A stretch of 64,000 nucleotides of DNA from Aureobasidium sp. EXF-3400 (GCA_024195585.1 SWBL01000285.1:1-64000); one strand, 5' to 3'. Numbered from the stretch's first letter, positions 34,303-45,600 are shown. Numbers and translations: made by a program. Notes: generated by a model from the letters alone, not told the origin.

Positions 34303-35707
34303 CTACGAAGTCAGACCTTGGTAGTAAACCTTTCTCACATCGACCAGCTTGCGACCACGAGCGCGGGCGACGTCTTCGGGTAGACGTTGCTTCATGAGGG
34401 CTTCGTAGGTTGCCTTGACAATGTTCATGGGGTTGCGACTGCGAGGGCAGCGGGCGCTGAGGTCTGAGATACCAGCTGCACGAGCCATTTCGTAAATGAG
34501 ATGCTGGCATCTGTTACCGAAGCCTGTGATTATAATATTAGCATGAGGATAGTCAACAAGGACTTGCAAGACACATACCTGGTGGACGGGAGGAAAGCTG
34601 AACAACAGAAGCACCGACCTTGCCCTCGACCTCACCGAAGATGGTGCGGTTCTCGTAACGCGGGATGGGCTTCATGTTTCTGATGGCAGCGTACTGAGCC
34701 TGACGAATGGCATCTTCATCTTCACCCGACTTGCCCTCGCCAATACCCAACATACCGTTCTCATTGCCGGCGATGGTGAGGTAGTACATGGACTGGATCT
34801 TACCCATACGAGTCTGGTTGACTACACGATGGTTGACCAAGTTCTTGCATCTGATCTTTCTGATAGCCTCCTTGCTCAAACCGGTCTGCTGCATCAAACG
34901 CTGAAGATGGGGATCGTCATCCTCAGACTCAAACTTGATTCCCAAACTCTTGATCTTTGGCATTTCTGGGGCCAAGCTGTCTTGCTGCGAATCCAGCGTT
35001 CCCTTTGGCGAGAAGAAAAAGTTGTTTGCGTTTCCGATGAAGGCGTTCCACTCTGCGACTTCGTTGGGGCCTTCAAAGTGCTCTGCGTACTTGCGCAGAC
35101 GGGCGCGGCGCTCGTCGGGTGAGAGCTTGTCGCCGGGGTATATACCGGCTTCGATGCTCTTTGTAAGCAGCTCTTGCTCGAGGGCTTCGCCGTCCATGCT
35201 CTCCATGCGTGTCTCGTATTCCTGACGCTTGCGGTTGAAGTCCTCGGTCCATTGGGCAAAGCGGTCGAGCACTTCGTCTTCGGTGCGCATGCGGATGCCT
35301 GGATCAGTATCTGCGGTGGGTGCGCGCACAGGCTTATCGACTAAAGGCTGGATCTTTGCGAGGTCGTCGATGTAGTTCAAGGCGAAGGTATCACGACGGA
35401 TCTTTCCCTGGACAACGACATCTTTGGGGTCGATGCTTGCTTCGGCGGCTTCGATGGCGCGGACCTGGGCAGGCGTGTATTTCAAAGCCAGCAGTTGCTT
35501 TTCTCGCGGCGTGTAGGGTTTGAATGTGCGGGCGGCGGTTTCGACGCGCTGCTGGACCAGACCCAGGTCGACGGCTCTGACGTTTGGGTATGCGGGTTTG
35601 CCTTTTGCTTGTGTTGCGGGTGTGGTGCTGAAGGCGCGCGATGAAGGTTGGGCTTTTGGTGTTGCTGCGGAGCCGACCCGGCAGAAGAGGCAGCGTGTCG
35701 TCTTCAT
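34303..35707 (-). CDS. MRPS5: Mitochondrial small-subunit ribosomal protein uS5m
   Basis: uS5 of the mitochondrial 37S subunit, placed near the mRNA entry and decoding area. Exon 1 is 35707-34579 and exon 2 is 34523-34303, joined over a 55-bp GTATGT...CAG intron; 449 aa. The first ATG gives MKTTRCLFCRVGSAATP, an acid-free presequence with an FSTTP cleavage-like site near residue 30. A long N-terminal extension typical of mitoribosomal uS5 occupies about 35-280. The S5 double-stranded RNA-binding half follows near 300 (RVVNQTRMGKIQSMYYLTIAG ... GMLGIGEGKSGEDEDAI). The C-terminal S5 domain contains PPGFGNRCQHLIYEMARAAGI and RNPMNIVKATYEAL, with the exon join inside PPG-FGNRC. Divergent from TRM2. 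Confidence 0.93.
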
Positions 35708-35973
35708 GTTTTGGAAAGCGGCGGGAGACAAGTTGCCCTCTTACAGACAGAGGCGGCCGACGATTGGTATACACTTGGAACGAATTTCCAGGACGCCAAG
35801 GCCAAAGGTTGCGGAGTTCCAAGTTGATCGGAGGTGGGATAAACATGCACAAGTCTAGCATCGCGACTGCATCATCTGCACAACCGGAGCATAACGGCTG
35901 CACAAGGCTCATCATTTCTAGGTCAGCAACTCCAGATTTGCTGACCATCGTTCGCTTTTTTGAGCGACCTTCA
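35708..35973. promoter_or_regulatory. Divergent promoter, uS5m / TRM2
   Basis: 266 bp between divergent starts if TRM2 begins at 35974, or 362 bp if it begins at 36070. Both genes serve RNA or translation and may be co-expressed, which is inference. Confidence 0.5.
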
Positions 35974-37761
35974 ATGCTGTCAAGACGATTTTTTGCTGCG
36001 ACTCGGTCTATTCCACTCTTTTCGCTCAAACCCACCTCGCTGTCTCGTACAGCAATCTTCAGACCGACAATGGCCGATTCAGCTCCCGCTCAATCCAACC
36101 AGCCTCAAAAAAGGAAATTCAATGAGGGCAAGAGACATTTCAAGAAGAACAAGAAGCAAAAGCAGACAACTGTCAAGGAGGGCTCCAATGAAGAAGTCTT
36201 GATCGCCGATGTTCGCGCATTACTTGAGAAGCACTCGATCGCATCCAAACCTGCCGAAGGACAAGACACCGTCCCTCAACTACCTGAGCCATTCACCGAG
36301 TACGATGTTACCATCGAAGAACTTGCCTCTACTGGCGACGGTCTCGCTGTCATCCCTGGAACCTCTCAGGTCGCCGTTGTTCCCTTTACCGCTCCCGGCG
36401 ACAAGGTTACTGTCAAGATCATCAAGCATTTGCAAGACACAAACTACACCTTGACCGACTTCGTTAAGGTTCTCGAACCCTCGACACACCGCGACGACTC
36501 CCTACCCAAGTGTGGCTACTTCTCCAAGTGCTCGGGCTGCCAGTTCCAATTCCTTCCCTACCAATATCAGTTGGACCACAAGAGAAGCATCGTTGAAAAA
36601 GCCTACAAGAACTTCTGCAACTTGCCCGCACATCTCATCCCTACCATTGGCGACACAATCGGCTCACCTCTGCAATACGGCTACCGCACAAAACTGACTC
36701 CTCACTTCGACGGTCCTCCTGGCGGTAGAAGAGACAGACGTCAAGGTGTCAAGGCTGTCTTCTCAGAGGTACCGCCTATTGGTTTCATGCTGAAGGGAAC
36801 TCGCAAGACTATGGACATTGAGGACTGTCCCATCGGAACGGATGCTGTACGCATGGGCATGAAGAGTGAGAGATCAAGAGTCAAGGTCGAGCTGGAGAAA
36901 TACCAGCGTGGTGCTACACTGCTGCTTCGTGAAAGCACACAGCGTATCGACAAGAAAGATCTACCACAAGACCAGCAGACCAACGCTGGTGCTGCTGAGG
37001 AACAACCCATCGAGGTCCAGGCTGCCGCATCATCGACCGAGTCAAAGAACTACATTGACGAGGATCGCGGATCGCATATCCATCGCAAGACATGCGAGAC
37101 CGACCAGAACGCTGTCTCCACAGAATACGTCGAGGACTTCCGCTTCGACAACCCTGCCGGCTCTTTCTTCCAGAACAACAACTCCATTCTCCCCAGCTTC
37201 ACCCAATACATCCGCGACAACATTCTGCCCAAAGATCAGCCAGGAGACGCACCCAAGGTCACCAACCTGATCGACGCCTACTCTGGCAGTGGCCTCTTCA
37301 CCGTCACCCTATCCCCCCTCTTCACAAACTCCATCGGCATCGACGTCTCTACAAAATCCATCGAGTTCGCCTCCACAAACGCCAAACTCAACAACATCCC
37401 CTCCTCATCTGCACGCTTCCTCGCCGGCGACGCCAACAACATCTTTGCCGAGATCAAGTTCCCAGCTGCCGAAACTGCCGTCGTCATCGATCCTTCCAGA
37501 AAAGGCTGTGATGAGAATTTCTTGGGCCAGTTGCTGCAGTTTGGTCCTGAGAGGGTGTGTTATGTGAGTTGCAATGTGCATACTCAAGCTAGAGATGTTG
37601 GTGTTTTGGTGGGAGGGCTTGCTGGTGTTAATGGAGGTAAAGGGTTGTATGAGATTGAGAGTTTGAGGGGCTTTGACTTCTTCCCTCAGACTGGTCATGT
37701 GGAGGGTGTGGCTTTCTTGAGGAAGAAGAAGGATGTTGTTGTTGCTGCTGCTGCTGAGTAG
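35974..37761 (+). CDS. TRM2: tRNA (uracil-54-C5)-methyltransferase Trm2
   Basis: Makes ribothymidine at position 54 of tRNA from S-adenosylmethionine. The frame is intronless, 595 aa from the ATG at 35974, or 563 aa from the ATG at 36070. A TRAM domain starts near residue 110 (EYDVTIEELASTGDGLAVI). An iron-sulfur-type Cys cluster CGYFSKCSGCQFQ lies near 180. SAM-binding motif LIDAYSGSGLFTVTLSP is near 430-450, DPSRKGCDENFL near 510, and the catalytic YVSCNVHTQARD near 530 contains the nucleophile Cys. The C-terminus FDFFPQTGHVEGVAFL is typical. The longer start adds an Arg/Ser/Phe-rich stretch (MLSRRFFAATRSIPLFSLKP) like a mitochondrial presequence; the shorter starts with MADSAP and a Lys-rich nuclear-type signal. 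Confidence 0.94.
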   Translation: MLSRRFFAATRSIPLFSLKPTSLSRTAIFRPTMADSAPAQSNQPQKRKFNEGKRHFKKNKKQKQTTVKEGSNEEVLIADVRALLEKHSIASKPAEGQDTVPQLPEPFTEYDVTIEELASTGDGLAVIPGTSQVAVVPFTAPGDKVTVKIIKHLQDTNYTLTDFVKVLEPSTHRDDSLPKCGYFSKCSGCQFQFLPYQYQLDHKRSIVEKAYKNFCNLPAHLIPTIGDTIGSPLQYGYRTKLTPHFDGPPGGRRDRRQGVKAVFSEVPPIGFMLKGTRKTMDIEDCPIGTDAVRMGMKSERSRVKVELEKYQRGATLLLRESTQRIDKKDLPQDQQTNAGAAEEQPIEVQAAASSTESKNYIDEDRGSHIHRKTCETDQNAVSTEYVEDFRFDNPAGSFFQNNNSILPSFTQYIRDNILPKDQPGDAPKVTNLIDAYSGSGLFTVTLSPLFTNSIGIDVSTKSIEFASTNAKLNNIPSSSARFLAGDANNIFAEIKFPAAETAVVIDPSRKGCDENFLGQLLQFGPERVCYVSCNVHTQARDVGVLVGGLAGVNGGKGLYEIESLRGFDFFPQTGHVEGVAFLRKKKDVVVAAAAE

Positions 37762-38745
37762 AGTATTCATGAGGATACCTTGTCATGACATGAACAGTAA
37801 CTATTATACTTCCCTCTATGAGTTATATCATCTTGACATTCTGTATGGAACGACCGTTGGCACAAACCCTGTGTAGCCACCGAGTTCAGAAAGGAGAAAG
37901 AGCAAACCAAGCTGTTTTCACCACTATCATCATCAAACGAGGTTCACAGGCCTGTTTCTGTTCCGTCTCCCACTGGAGCACACCTACCTCGTCCGTGGCA
38001 TCTCTGGCAAGTTGACAAACCGCAATTCACAAGTCTTCGAACCATCGAGAGTCAAATTAGAACGAGCAAGCGACAATAATCACACTTCTTCAGCCGGACG
38101 ACAACGACAGCAACAGACATCTTCCAACATATACCAGAAGAATCGGCAAAACAGAAACCCCCCATAGCCGCCGTACTGCTAGGAGGGAAAGAGGAAAGCC
38201 CGTAGACTTTTCTTCCTTATTTGTGTCGTGCGAGGATTACTGGGACCCCTCATGGCCAAATTCCCGGCGACGCCGCCGGGGATCGAACCGGTGGACTCGG
38301 GCTAGCTAAGCGGAAGGAACACTACTTGACCGCTGCGCCATCCCACCGGTTCGATGTGATAAATGCTATTTGGCATCATTATAGTGCTTTGCTGGTTGGG
38401 AGAGCTGACTTCACTTTTGAGGTGGTTTGCTTCACTTTTGATATTCAGGGGTAATCGTGCCTCTACTGATCTCGATGAGTCGCCTTTGTTGTTGCTTCTG
38501 TTCATTCAGGACAGAGTGTTCATGAGCGTCTCATCGCTATTGCTCGACATGAGATATTGAACAAGGCTCTACAGAGAAGTTACGCTGCCGACTCGAGTGG
38601 TCCTTCCTCCTGAAAGCTTTCAGCGGGTAGTTCAAGGTTCGCTTCGAGCCGCTTGTTCCATGTTCTGTCGACATCACAACCACATCGTATCCCTATAAAT
38701 CCTCCCTGTGCATGGACATGCCCTGGCTCGAACCTAGACCAACCA
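37762..38745. other. Intergenic region with a tRNA-like element
   Basis: Almost 1 kb without a credible protein gene. The GC-rich structured tRNA-like element at 38263-38355 is the only distinct object. The rest probably holds the TRM2 3' UTR and promoter of the next gene. Confidence 0.5.
38263..38355 (-). pseudogene. tRNA-like element with inverted repeats (tRNA relic or Pol III promoter)
   Basis: The minus strand has a perfect A box TGGCGCAGCGG (38340-38330) and a B box GGTTCGATCCC (38289-38279), 51 nt apart start to start. A D-arm GCGC/GTGT can form with G-U pairs. But the acceptor stem, T stem and anticodon stem do not pair, so it is not a working tRNA by eye. A 13-bp perfect inverted repeat (ATCGAACCGGTGG at 38282-38294 and its complement at 38343-38355) surrounds the A box. 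A 7-bp hairpin (CCCGGCG/CGCCGGG, 4-nt loop, 38263-38280) abuts it. It could be a decayed tRNA gene, a SINE head or an extra-TFIIIC-type site. Confidence 0.45.
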
Positions 38746-40080
38746 ATGCTTCGCCGCCACTCAATTCATCCTCAAGAGGCAGAGGCTTCCTTCACCTTTC
38801 TAAGCGATCCCGGAGACCTGTCTTACCTTCCAACTGGTCACAACACCGAACCTCTTCACTTCGCTCGCTCCGTCGACGACTCCCGTCTGGCGAGATCGAC
38901 CGCGGTCTCGACAAACTTCAAGCGATCGCCATCCGTGCCCGCGGTAGCATCTCTCGAAGAGCCAGACACGCCAAAAAGGCTTTCCTCCCAAACCAGCGAT
39001 GGACACTCTGATGAGGCTCGCTTGGGTCTACCAGAGAGATGGGTCATTTATCCCGTCTCGAGACATGGCGGTCACGCGTCCCATGTTCCAAAGCGAGGCC
39101 ATGATGATATCGATTTTGCCAAATTCGACTTTACGCGATCTATCGAGTTCTCTTTGTCTGCTGATGCTGCCTCCTCAACCGAGACTCTACCTGCATACCG
39201 TTCCCGTACCAATTCTGCTGGTCAACTCGAAGATACTCTGCCACCATATCACGTCGATGACGAACTCTCCTCCGTCGTGCAGGCCATCTATGCGCAAAAC
39301 GCTGACCTCCTCAAAAAGCCAAAGCTGAAACGAGCACGCCCCCTTCCTCGCGACTTCACTGCACACGAACTCAAAGAACTCAGACGCAAGACTCGACATC
39401 GTATCAGAGTAGTGACGAGAAACAGCTTGGGTTTGACTGTGAACCTTGGTCTATCTTCTGTAGCACCACAGATGCTCATCGCCGCCGCCATCAATGGTTT
39501 CTGCTTGGGCATGGGCGCCTACAAACTACATCAACACCTCCGTTTTCTCGCATAGAATGAGTTGAAAGTTCAAAAACGCGATGTTGTTGTCGCCGTGGTC
39601 GAGGGCGTCGCTGTCAAGCTAGTCTTCCTCGCCATTACACTCAACAATGACGACTTTCTCGTCCTCACCCACGAACTTGTTTCTGCACACTCCGACACCA
39701 TTACGCCTATTCTCCACGAACTTCCTGGTTTCAGTCATGTTCATCATGCATTCATGCTGCCCATCGAGAAGATTCAAGAAATGCTGGGATTGCCATCAAT
39801 GGCTCAACGAGCTGTGGAGTTTGGAGGTAGTGGTGGTTGGTACGATCCTGCTGATGTAGTGTTGAAGAACATGTTTCTGGTCGGCGCTGTACAGGTGGCT
39901 ATGGAGACTGCGGTCGATCAGATCCAAGATCGAATGTCGAAGGCTACAGAGCACCTGAGGGAACATCGTGGGCATAAACATATTGCCAGACGTAGGGAAT
40001 GTGAAGTTGAAGGAGTGGCGTGGAGTAAGAATGTTGAGGTGTTGTTCAAGATGTCTGGTTCAGATGAGAAGATAGGCTGA
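38746..40080 (+). CDS. Unknown membrane-associated protein, frame broken by one in-frame TAG
   Basis: I do not recognise the family with confidence. From the ATG at 38746 the frame runs 269 codons to a TAG at 39553-39555 and then stays open in the same frame for 174 more codons to TGA at 40078. The first part is Ser/Thr-rich with LPAY and a PPYH motif (possible WW-ligand). A basic stretch LRRKTRHRIRVVTRNS leads into a hydrophobic segment (MLIAAAINGFCLGMGAY) just before the stop. The second part starts NELKVQKRDVVVAVVEG, has another hydrophobic segment (VVVAVVEGVAVKLVFLAITL) and helices to the end. The two halves read as one protein. Either the stop is a nonsense mutation, is read through, or is removed by a 72-bp GT-AG segment (39497-39568) with a poor GTTTCT donor. 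Annotated here as one gene. Confidence 0.6.
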
Positions 40081-40222
40081 AGTATCGACCCCTGAGATGA
40101 ATTTATTATTGTTATCCTAAGGTTTCCGATTGCTCTCTGCTCTCTGCATTATCTGGGTCTCCGATGTATGGTCTGTGGCAAGCGAAAAGAATCCGACAGG
40201 CCCAAAATGCGGACTTGCCACA

Positions 40223-41967
40223 TCAGTCTTCAACATCCGAGCGCATGTGTACTCGACAACCATCTCCAGAGGCTACCACAAGCGTCAGCACCTGCTTCTC
40301 TTTTCCAATCTCCACAGAAGCTTCGCCCTCGGGAACAGTAATGTACGGAAACCGCTGCACGAGTCTAGCAACAGTGTACCCAGCTTCAAGAAGAGCGAAA
40401 TCCTGACCTAAACACACCCTTGGTCCTCCATTGAACGGCAGATACCCGTAACCTACCTCACGCAACAGCTTACCGTCCTCCCAACGCTCTGGTCGAAACT
40501 CATGTGCATCTTCTCCATATATGTCTTTGCGTCGGTGCATGGCGTATACGCAGTATCCAACTGCCTCTCCTTTTCGTATGAGAATAGGTGACTGGCCATC
40601 CGTGCCTCCACCTAAAGGAAGCGTTGTGGTTTTCAGTGCCGCTCTCGAATTGACTGGTACTGAAGGATAAAGCCGCAGGACTTCTTTGAGGATGATATCG
40701 AGATACGGCATCTTCTTCAACTGTTCGCGGGTTGGCTGGGTTGCATCTCTTCCTAAGCCTGTGACCATTTCAATCTCTGATCGAAGCTTGTCTAAGACAC
40801 GTGGATGTCGAGCTAGCAATCGTAATGTCCAGGTGAGACAGCACGCGGTAGTATCTCTACCTGCGAGGAGGACGTTCAGGCATTGGTCGCGTAATTCCTT
40901 CTTATCTTGTGTTTCCTGTATCAGAGCATCGATGAACACGTATTGTTTCTTCTCTTCCTCGGCCGAAGTTTCATCCTGTTGCGCGTTCTTGGAAGCATCC
41001 AAAGCCCTCTGGATAACTTGATCAACAAACCGATGAGAAGTCCTACACGCTCGTCGGAACTCCGACGTATTCGCAAGCCAGTAAAAAGCACCCAAACGGC
41101 CTCGATGAGACAAGTAATCCTGCCCAAGATTAAAAGCCGCAGCAAATTCCGATTCCTCTCCTGCAATCTCGCTACTCTGCAATGAACTCAATGTTTCGCC
41201 AAACAAGAGAAAAGTAGTCGTATCGAACGTCAATCGAAAGAACAGTGGTTGTAAATCAACGATACCATCTGCTGGTATATTGTCAATCAAACTCTCCACG
41301 CACTTTTTTATCTCTGCAAAGTTTTGGTAGCGGTTTGACGTGAATTGAGGACGGAGAAGTGCACGGGAGTGTTTCCAGGCTGTGCCGTCTTGGGTGAATA
41401 TGCCACTGCCCATTAAAGGGGCAAAGTGTTTGGGACGAAGGCCGAGGCTGAAGTCTTGTGGGTATGTTAGTGTTTCGGCCTATGTGTTATGGGATGGGTT
41501 CGTTGTGACCTTCGAATTGGTTGGAAAGGACTTCTTCGATGTTTCGTGGTTCGATTGTGTTGATTCCTCTGGCTCCGACTGCTTTTCGTCAGTACGCGGG
41601 TCTATGACAAGAGTTCACTTCTTACGCAACTGCTGTTCGTGTGTTGGACCACTCGACTCTACCACCTCCAGAAAAAACTGTAGTATAGTCTGGTTCCTTG
41701 CATGTCTACCAGCCGCAAGAAGCAGATCCAAACCTTGCGGCCATTTTGCCGCCCATTTTCGAGGCGGCTTGCATCCCATTCGTACTGCGAATTCGTCTTC
41801 TTCCTACACTAGGTTAGAGATTAAGTCAACAACATGTCTGGCTTGCTTTCTAGCTTTACCCTTTTCTGGACATGGCATTTCCAACTTCGATATCCTATAA
41901 GAGATATTATGGCTACGCTGATAAGCAGCAACCTTGGGTTTATCCAGTCGAATTGTCCGGCAGACAT
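40223..41967 (-). CDS. Cytochrome P450, CYP52-like (alkane/fatty-acid hydroxylase type)
   Basis: ER-bound haem monooxygenase. Four exons: 41967-41860, 41803-41626, 41578-41510 and 41454-40223; 528 aa. The N-terminus has one membrane anchor (RLLLISVAIISLIGY), then GCKPPRKW, which is usual in the CYP52 clan. Other features: FSLGLRPKHFAPLMGSGIFT (typical CYP52 pre-C-helix), WKHSRALLRPQF, I-helix AGRDTTA, KEVLRLYP (ExxR), FRPERWED and haem-binding FNGGPRVCLGQDFALLEA with the Cys ligand. All catalytic motifs are intact. CYP52 members mostly omega-hydroxylate alkanes and fatty acids, but substrate cannot be fixed here. Intron 2 ends AAGCAG, so two acceptors 3 nt apart are possible. No biosynthetic cluster surrounds it. 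Divergent from the NLR gene. Confidence 0.92.
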
Positions 41968-42687
41968 CTTTGGTGCTTACTTTGCGAAGTTGAGTTGAGA
42001 GAATATACCATGGATGTGCCGAGGGGAGACGATAAGGTGTTGTTGACAATCATGCAACATGCATGAGGATGCGTTGGCATCCCCCGCATCTACATGCATG
42101 TTGCATGAGGAGATACATGCGATTTCTCCCAGTGCTTACTTACCGAAATGCATATGATATCTTCGGTTATATACCATCTGATGTGTCCAGGGTGTTTTAA
42201 GTCGAAGGGAGCAGTCAGTCGCGAGATTCTACCGGCCGACGGATCTTTTGCACCTTGCAAGCCCTGGTCAACCTTGACATATCACCTCCCGCATTCCAAC
42301 ATCCAGACCAGCCATGGCGAGCACTCGTGATAGGTGTGCAGCTACTTCTTATAGCTACAATGCGTATTTGATTGGCGGAGATGAAATAATCCTCACTCGC
42401 CCGGCTCAAAAATCCAGCCACCATGGCGCGAAATTCAATACCGCGTCAGCCGGCATAAGGTGTATCTGCCTTGTTTTTTTCTTTAATCAACAGTGACATC
42501 GAATTATACAGAAGCTTGATTGTAGTTTTGGATGTCACTTGTAAGGAGAAGTCAAGTAAAGCTGTCTCGCGCATTCCTTTCCAGATTCGGTCTTTCACTG
42601 TCGCTTGGAGTCGAATTGAGGCTTCATTGCGCACTACAGACACCAATACGAATACTGGAGCTTTGAATCGTCTGTCTCTCTGACGAT
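41968..42687. promoter_or_regulatory. Divergent promoter, P450 / NLR
   Basis: 720 bp between divergent start codons with no gene inside. It contains a long stem-loop 84-140 bp upstream of the P450 ATG. Otherwise I see no recognisable site. Confidence 0.5.
42051..42107. repeat. 57-bp near-perfect stem-loop
   Basis: Outer arms CATGCAACATGCATG (42051-42065) and its exact complement (42093-42107) pair over 15 bp. After a G-T wobble and one A-A mismatch, inner arms GATGCG (42068-42073) and CGCATC (42085-42090) pair over 6 bp, leaving an 11-nt loop. The arms themselves contain short ATGCAT palindromes. It lies in the P450/NLR promoter region. Confidence 0.85.
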
Positions 42688-45600
42688 ATGGCCGATCCAG
42701 TATCGTTCCTGGCTGCGGGAGTTGGCATCGCCGATGTTGCATTCCGTGTCATCAAATACCTCAAGGACGTGAATGAGGCAAGGAAGACAATCGATACCGA
42801 AATTTCAGCTTTAATAAGCGAGGTCGAAAATCTCATAGCATTACACAGCGAACTGGAAAAGAAGTGTCTGGAGAGCGTTAAACGTGTTGGGTTGGCAGAC
42901 GACGAGAGAATGCTATGGTCGCGCGCGGAAAAGACGCTCGAGAATGGACGAGACCTTGTGCGAAGACTTGAAGATTTTGTAAAAGAGATATATGGTGACA
43001 GTCGTACGGTCACTGGAAGATGGGATGGGTTGAAGAAACAAGATCGAAAAAGATCGAAAAATGGTACCTTATCTGAGCTCAGGAGTCAGATTGGAACCTA
43101 TCATGGAGTCCTCCAGATGTGGCTCCTCTGTATCTCAATGTAGGTTATGTTACATCCGATCATTCTATCAACGCATCATCACATCATCACGGAGTACTGA
43201 CACTTATCCAGGCATGTAAATAGTGAGGACCGTGAGGTCCAACGATCACAATTCGACGAGCTGCGTGGATTAGTAAAGGGACTTTCTTCTAAGGTCCAAC
43301 AAATGCACGATAGTCCATTGCCTGGAGCAACCGCGGTGTACAATGACTACAACTTGTCCTTATCAGTGTTCAATCAAATCAGCAAATCCATCGACGCCAT
43401 TGGAAACACTGTTACCATAAACAAGCACTTCGATACACCCAAGCCTGTTGACCGATTTTATACTGGGCGAACCGAACAGGCAGAGCAACTAAAAAAGTGG
43501 TTATTGCCTGGACGCTTTTCAGGAAAGGGCAGAGCGCCTGTAGTGACATTTGCGAAACAAAACCGCTTCGTGATATACGGCATTGGCGGCTCTGGCAAGA
43601 CGCAATTCTGTTGCAAATTTGCCGAGGATAACAGGGATCAGTAAGTGAATCTATATGGCCGCAGTCGTTCTCCGTAAGCTGATCACACCAAAGCTTCTGG
43701 GGTGTCTTTTGGGTTGATGGAAGCAGCCAACAGCGACTCAAACAAACCTTCTCTGAAAACGTGTCCAGCATCGCTGGCGTCGAGCCCAATGAGAAGGCCG
43801 CACTTCATTGGCTTTCAAACCTCAACGAGTCCTGGTTACTCATCATTGACAATGCCGACAATCCCGATCTCAAGCTTGATGACTATTTCCCAAGAGGAAA
43901 CAGAGGCCATGTTATTATCACCACACGGGATCCGCTGAATAAGTCTTACGGGACTGTAGGCGACGAGTTCTTCGATTTTGAAGGACTAGAGAACGATGAG
44001 GCAGTCGCACTGCTTCTCAAGGCCGCTGGGCAACCGCAACCGTGGGATATCGACGTGACTGATATGGCAACAACCATTGCGAAAACTCTGGGTCATCTTG
44101 CAATAGCTATTGTCCAAGCGGGAAAGACCATCCGTGAGAGTTACTGCAAGCTTGGCGAATATTTGGAGTACTACGATCGACAATGGAAGAAGTTGAGACA
44201 GAGGGAAGGCGCAACAACAAGAGCTGGTGGTGGTGATGATCTGAACGTCCTCACAACCTTCGAAATAAATCGTCAGGCCATCGGAAATCGATACACCGAA
44301 GTTTCCGAAGATGCGTTGCAACTACTTGATATTTTCGCATTCTTATACAACCAGAACATTCGCTTTGACATCCTGAAGAGAGCGGTTATTAATCCAAGGG
44401 TCGAAAGCGTACATCAAGATGAAGAGAAGCGGAAAGACGTGGGAACTCGCCCTCTACGTTCCATAATCCAATGGTCTTCTTGGTGGAGAGAAACTGTGTT
44501 CGATATGCTTGCATTTGTCTACAAAAACAGATCCCCGTCTGTCCTACCTGCTGTAGGTCTAAACGCTGCTTTTCCTCCAAGCAGCTAAGACTCTCTAGCT
44601 AACAAGGTACAGGCCATTCGTGCCGGCCAAGAAGCAGAAGAGTTCGATCCCGATCGCGTGCGAGCCGCTCTCCGACAGCTCACACGATTCTCGTTGGTGA
44701 TATACAATGAGAAGACTGACAGCTATTCTATGCATCCGCTTGTCCACAAATGGGCACGAGAAAGACCTGATATGAGTATCTCTGAGCAGGGTCTATGGTG
44801 CGGGGCTGCAGCGATATTGCTTGCTCACTGCATTCTGATACCTCCTCTCGGTAACACAACCGAGGACGAAGAGATTCAAAGACTCCTCCTACCTCATGTC
44901 GACCATGTCCGCGAATGTCAAACATCTATAGAGGACTTTATGAGGAAAAAACGAATCACTCGGACCTGGATCAAGCTATGGCCTGTTCTCGAACCTATTT
45001 TCAGCCGAGAGAAGGCACTCATGTATGCCAAATTCAGCATCGTCTATGCACAAAATGGACGTTGGGAGGAAGCGAAGAAACTACAACTGGAAGTCAAGAA
45101 CTTCACGATGCAATATCTGGGTTTAAAGCATGCTACCACACGTCGTGTGACTCTAGCGCTGGCAGGAACTATGATTACCCTTAGCGAAATCGATGAAGCT
45201 GCTGCCTTGCAAGAACAAGTCCTCACTGCTTGCATTGCTCACCTAGGCGCTGATCACCATGAGACGCTAGTCACGAAAGGAACACTTGGAGAATGTCGAT
45301 TTTTACAAGGCAGAACCACTGACGCAAAGATACTCCATGAAGAAGCCGTCGCCGGTTTGACAAAACTCTATGGTGTCGATCATGAAGACACACTCAATGC
45401 GATTGATCATCTTGGACAAGCAGTCCTGATGTTCTGGACAGAAGATGCCATCCGGCGAGCTCGAGACCTCCATCTACAAGCTGTAATCGGGATGCAGAAG
45501 ATTCACGGACACGACCATTTACGCACGCTCATAGCTTGCGAGAATCTCTGCAAGACCGCTGTACAAAGCTGTAACCCAGACCATCTCCGCGATGCTCATG

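Noticed and set aside
38279..38340. Functional tRNA gene on the minus strand
   Set aside because: A and B boxes are perfect, but acceptor, T and anticodon stems do not pair and no anticodon can be assigned; kept only as a tRNA-like element.
39497..39555. 59-bp intron ending at the TAG of the stop-interrupted gene
   Set aside because: It would shift the frame and create an immediate TGA; only the 72-bp version keeps frame, and its donor is weak.
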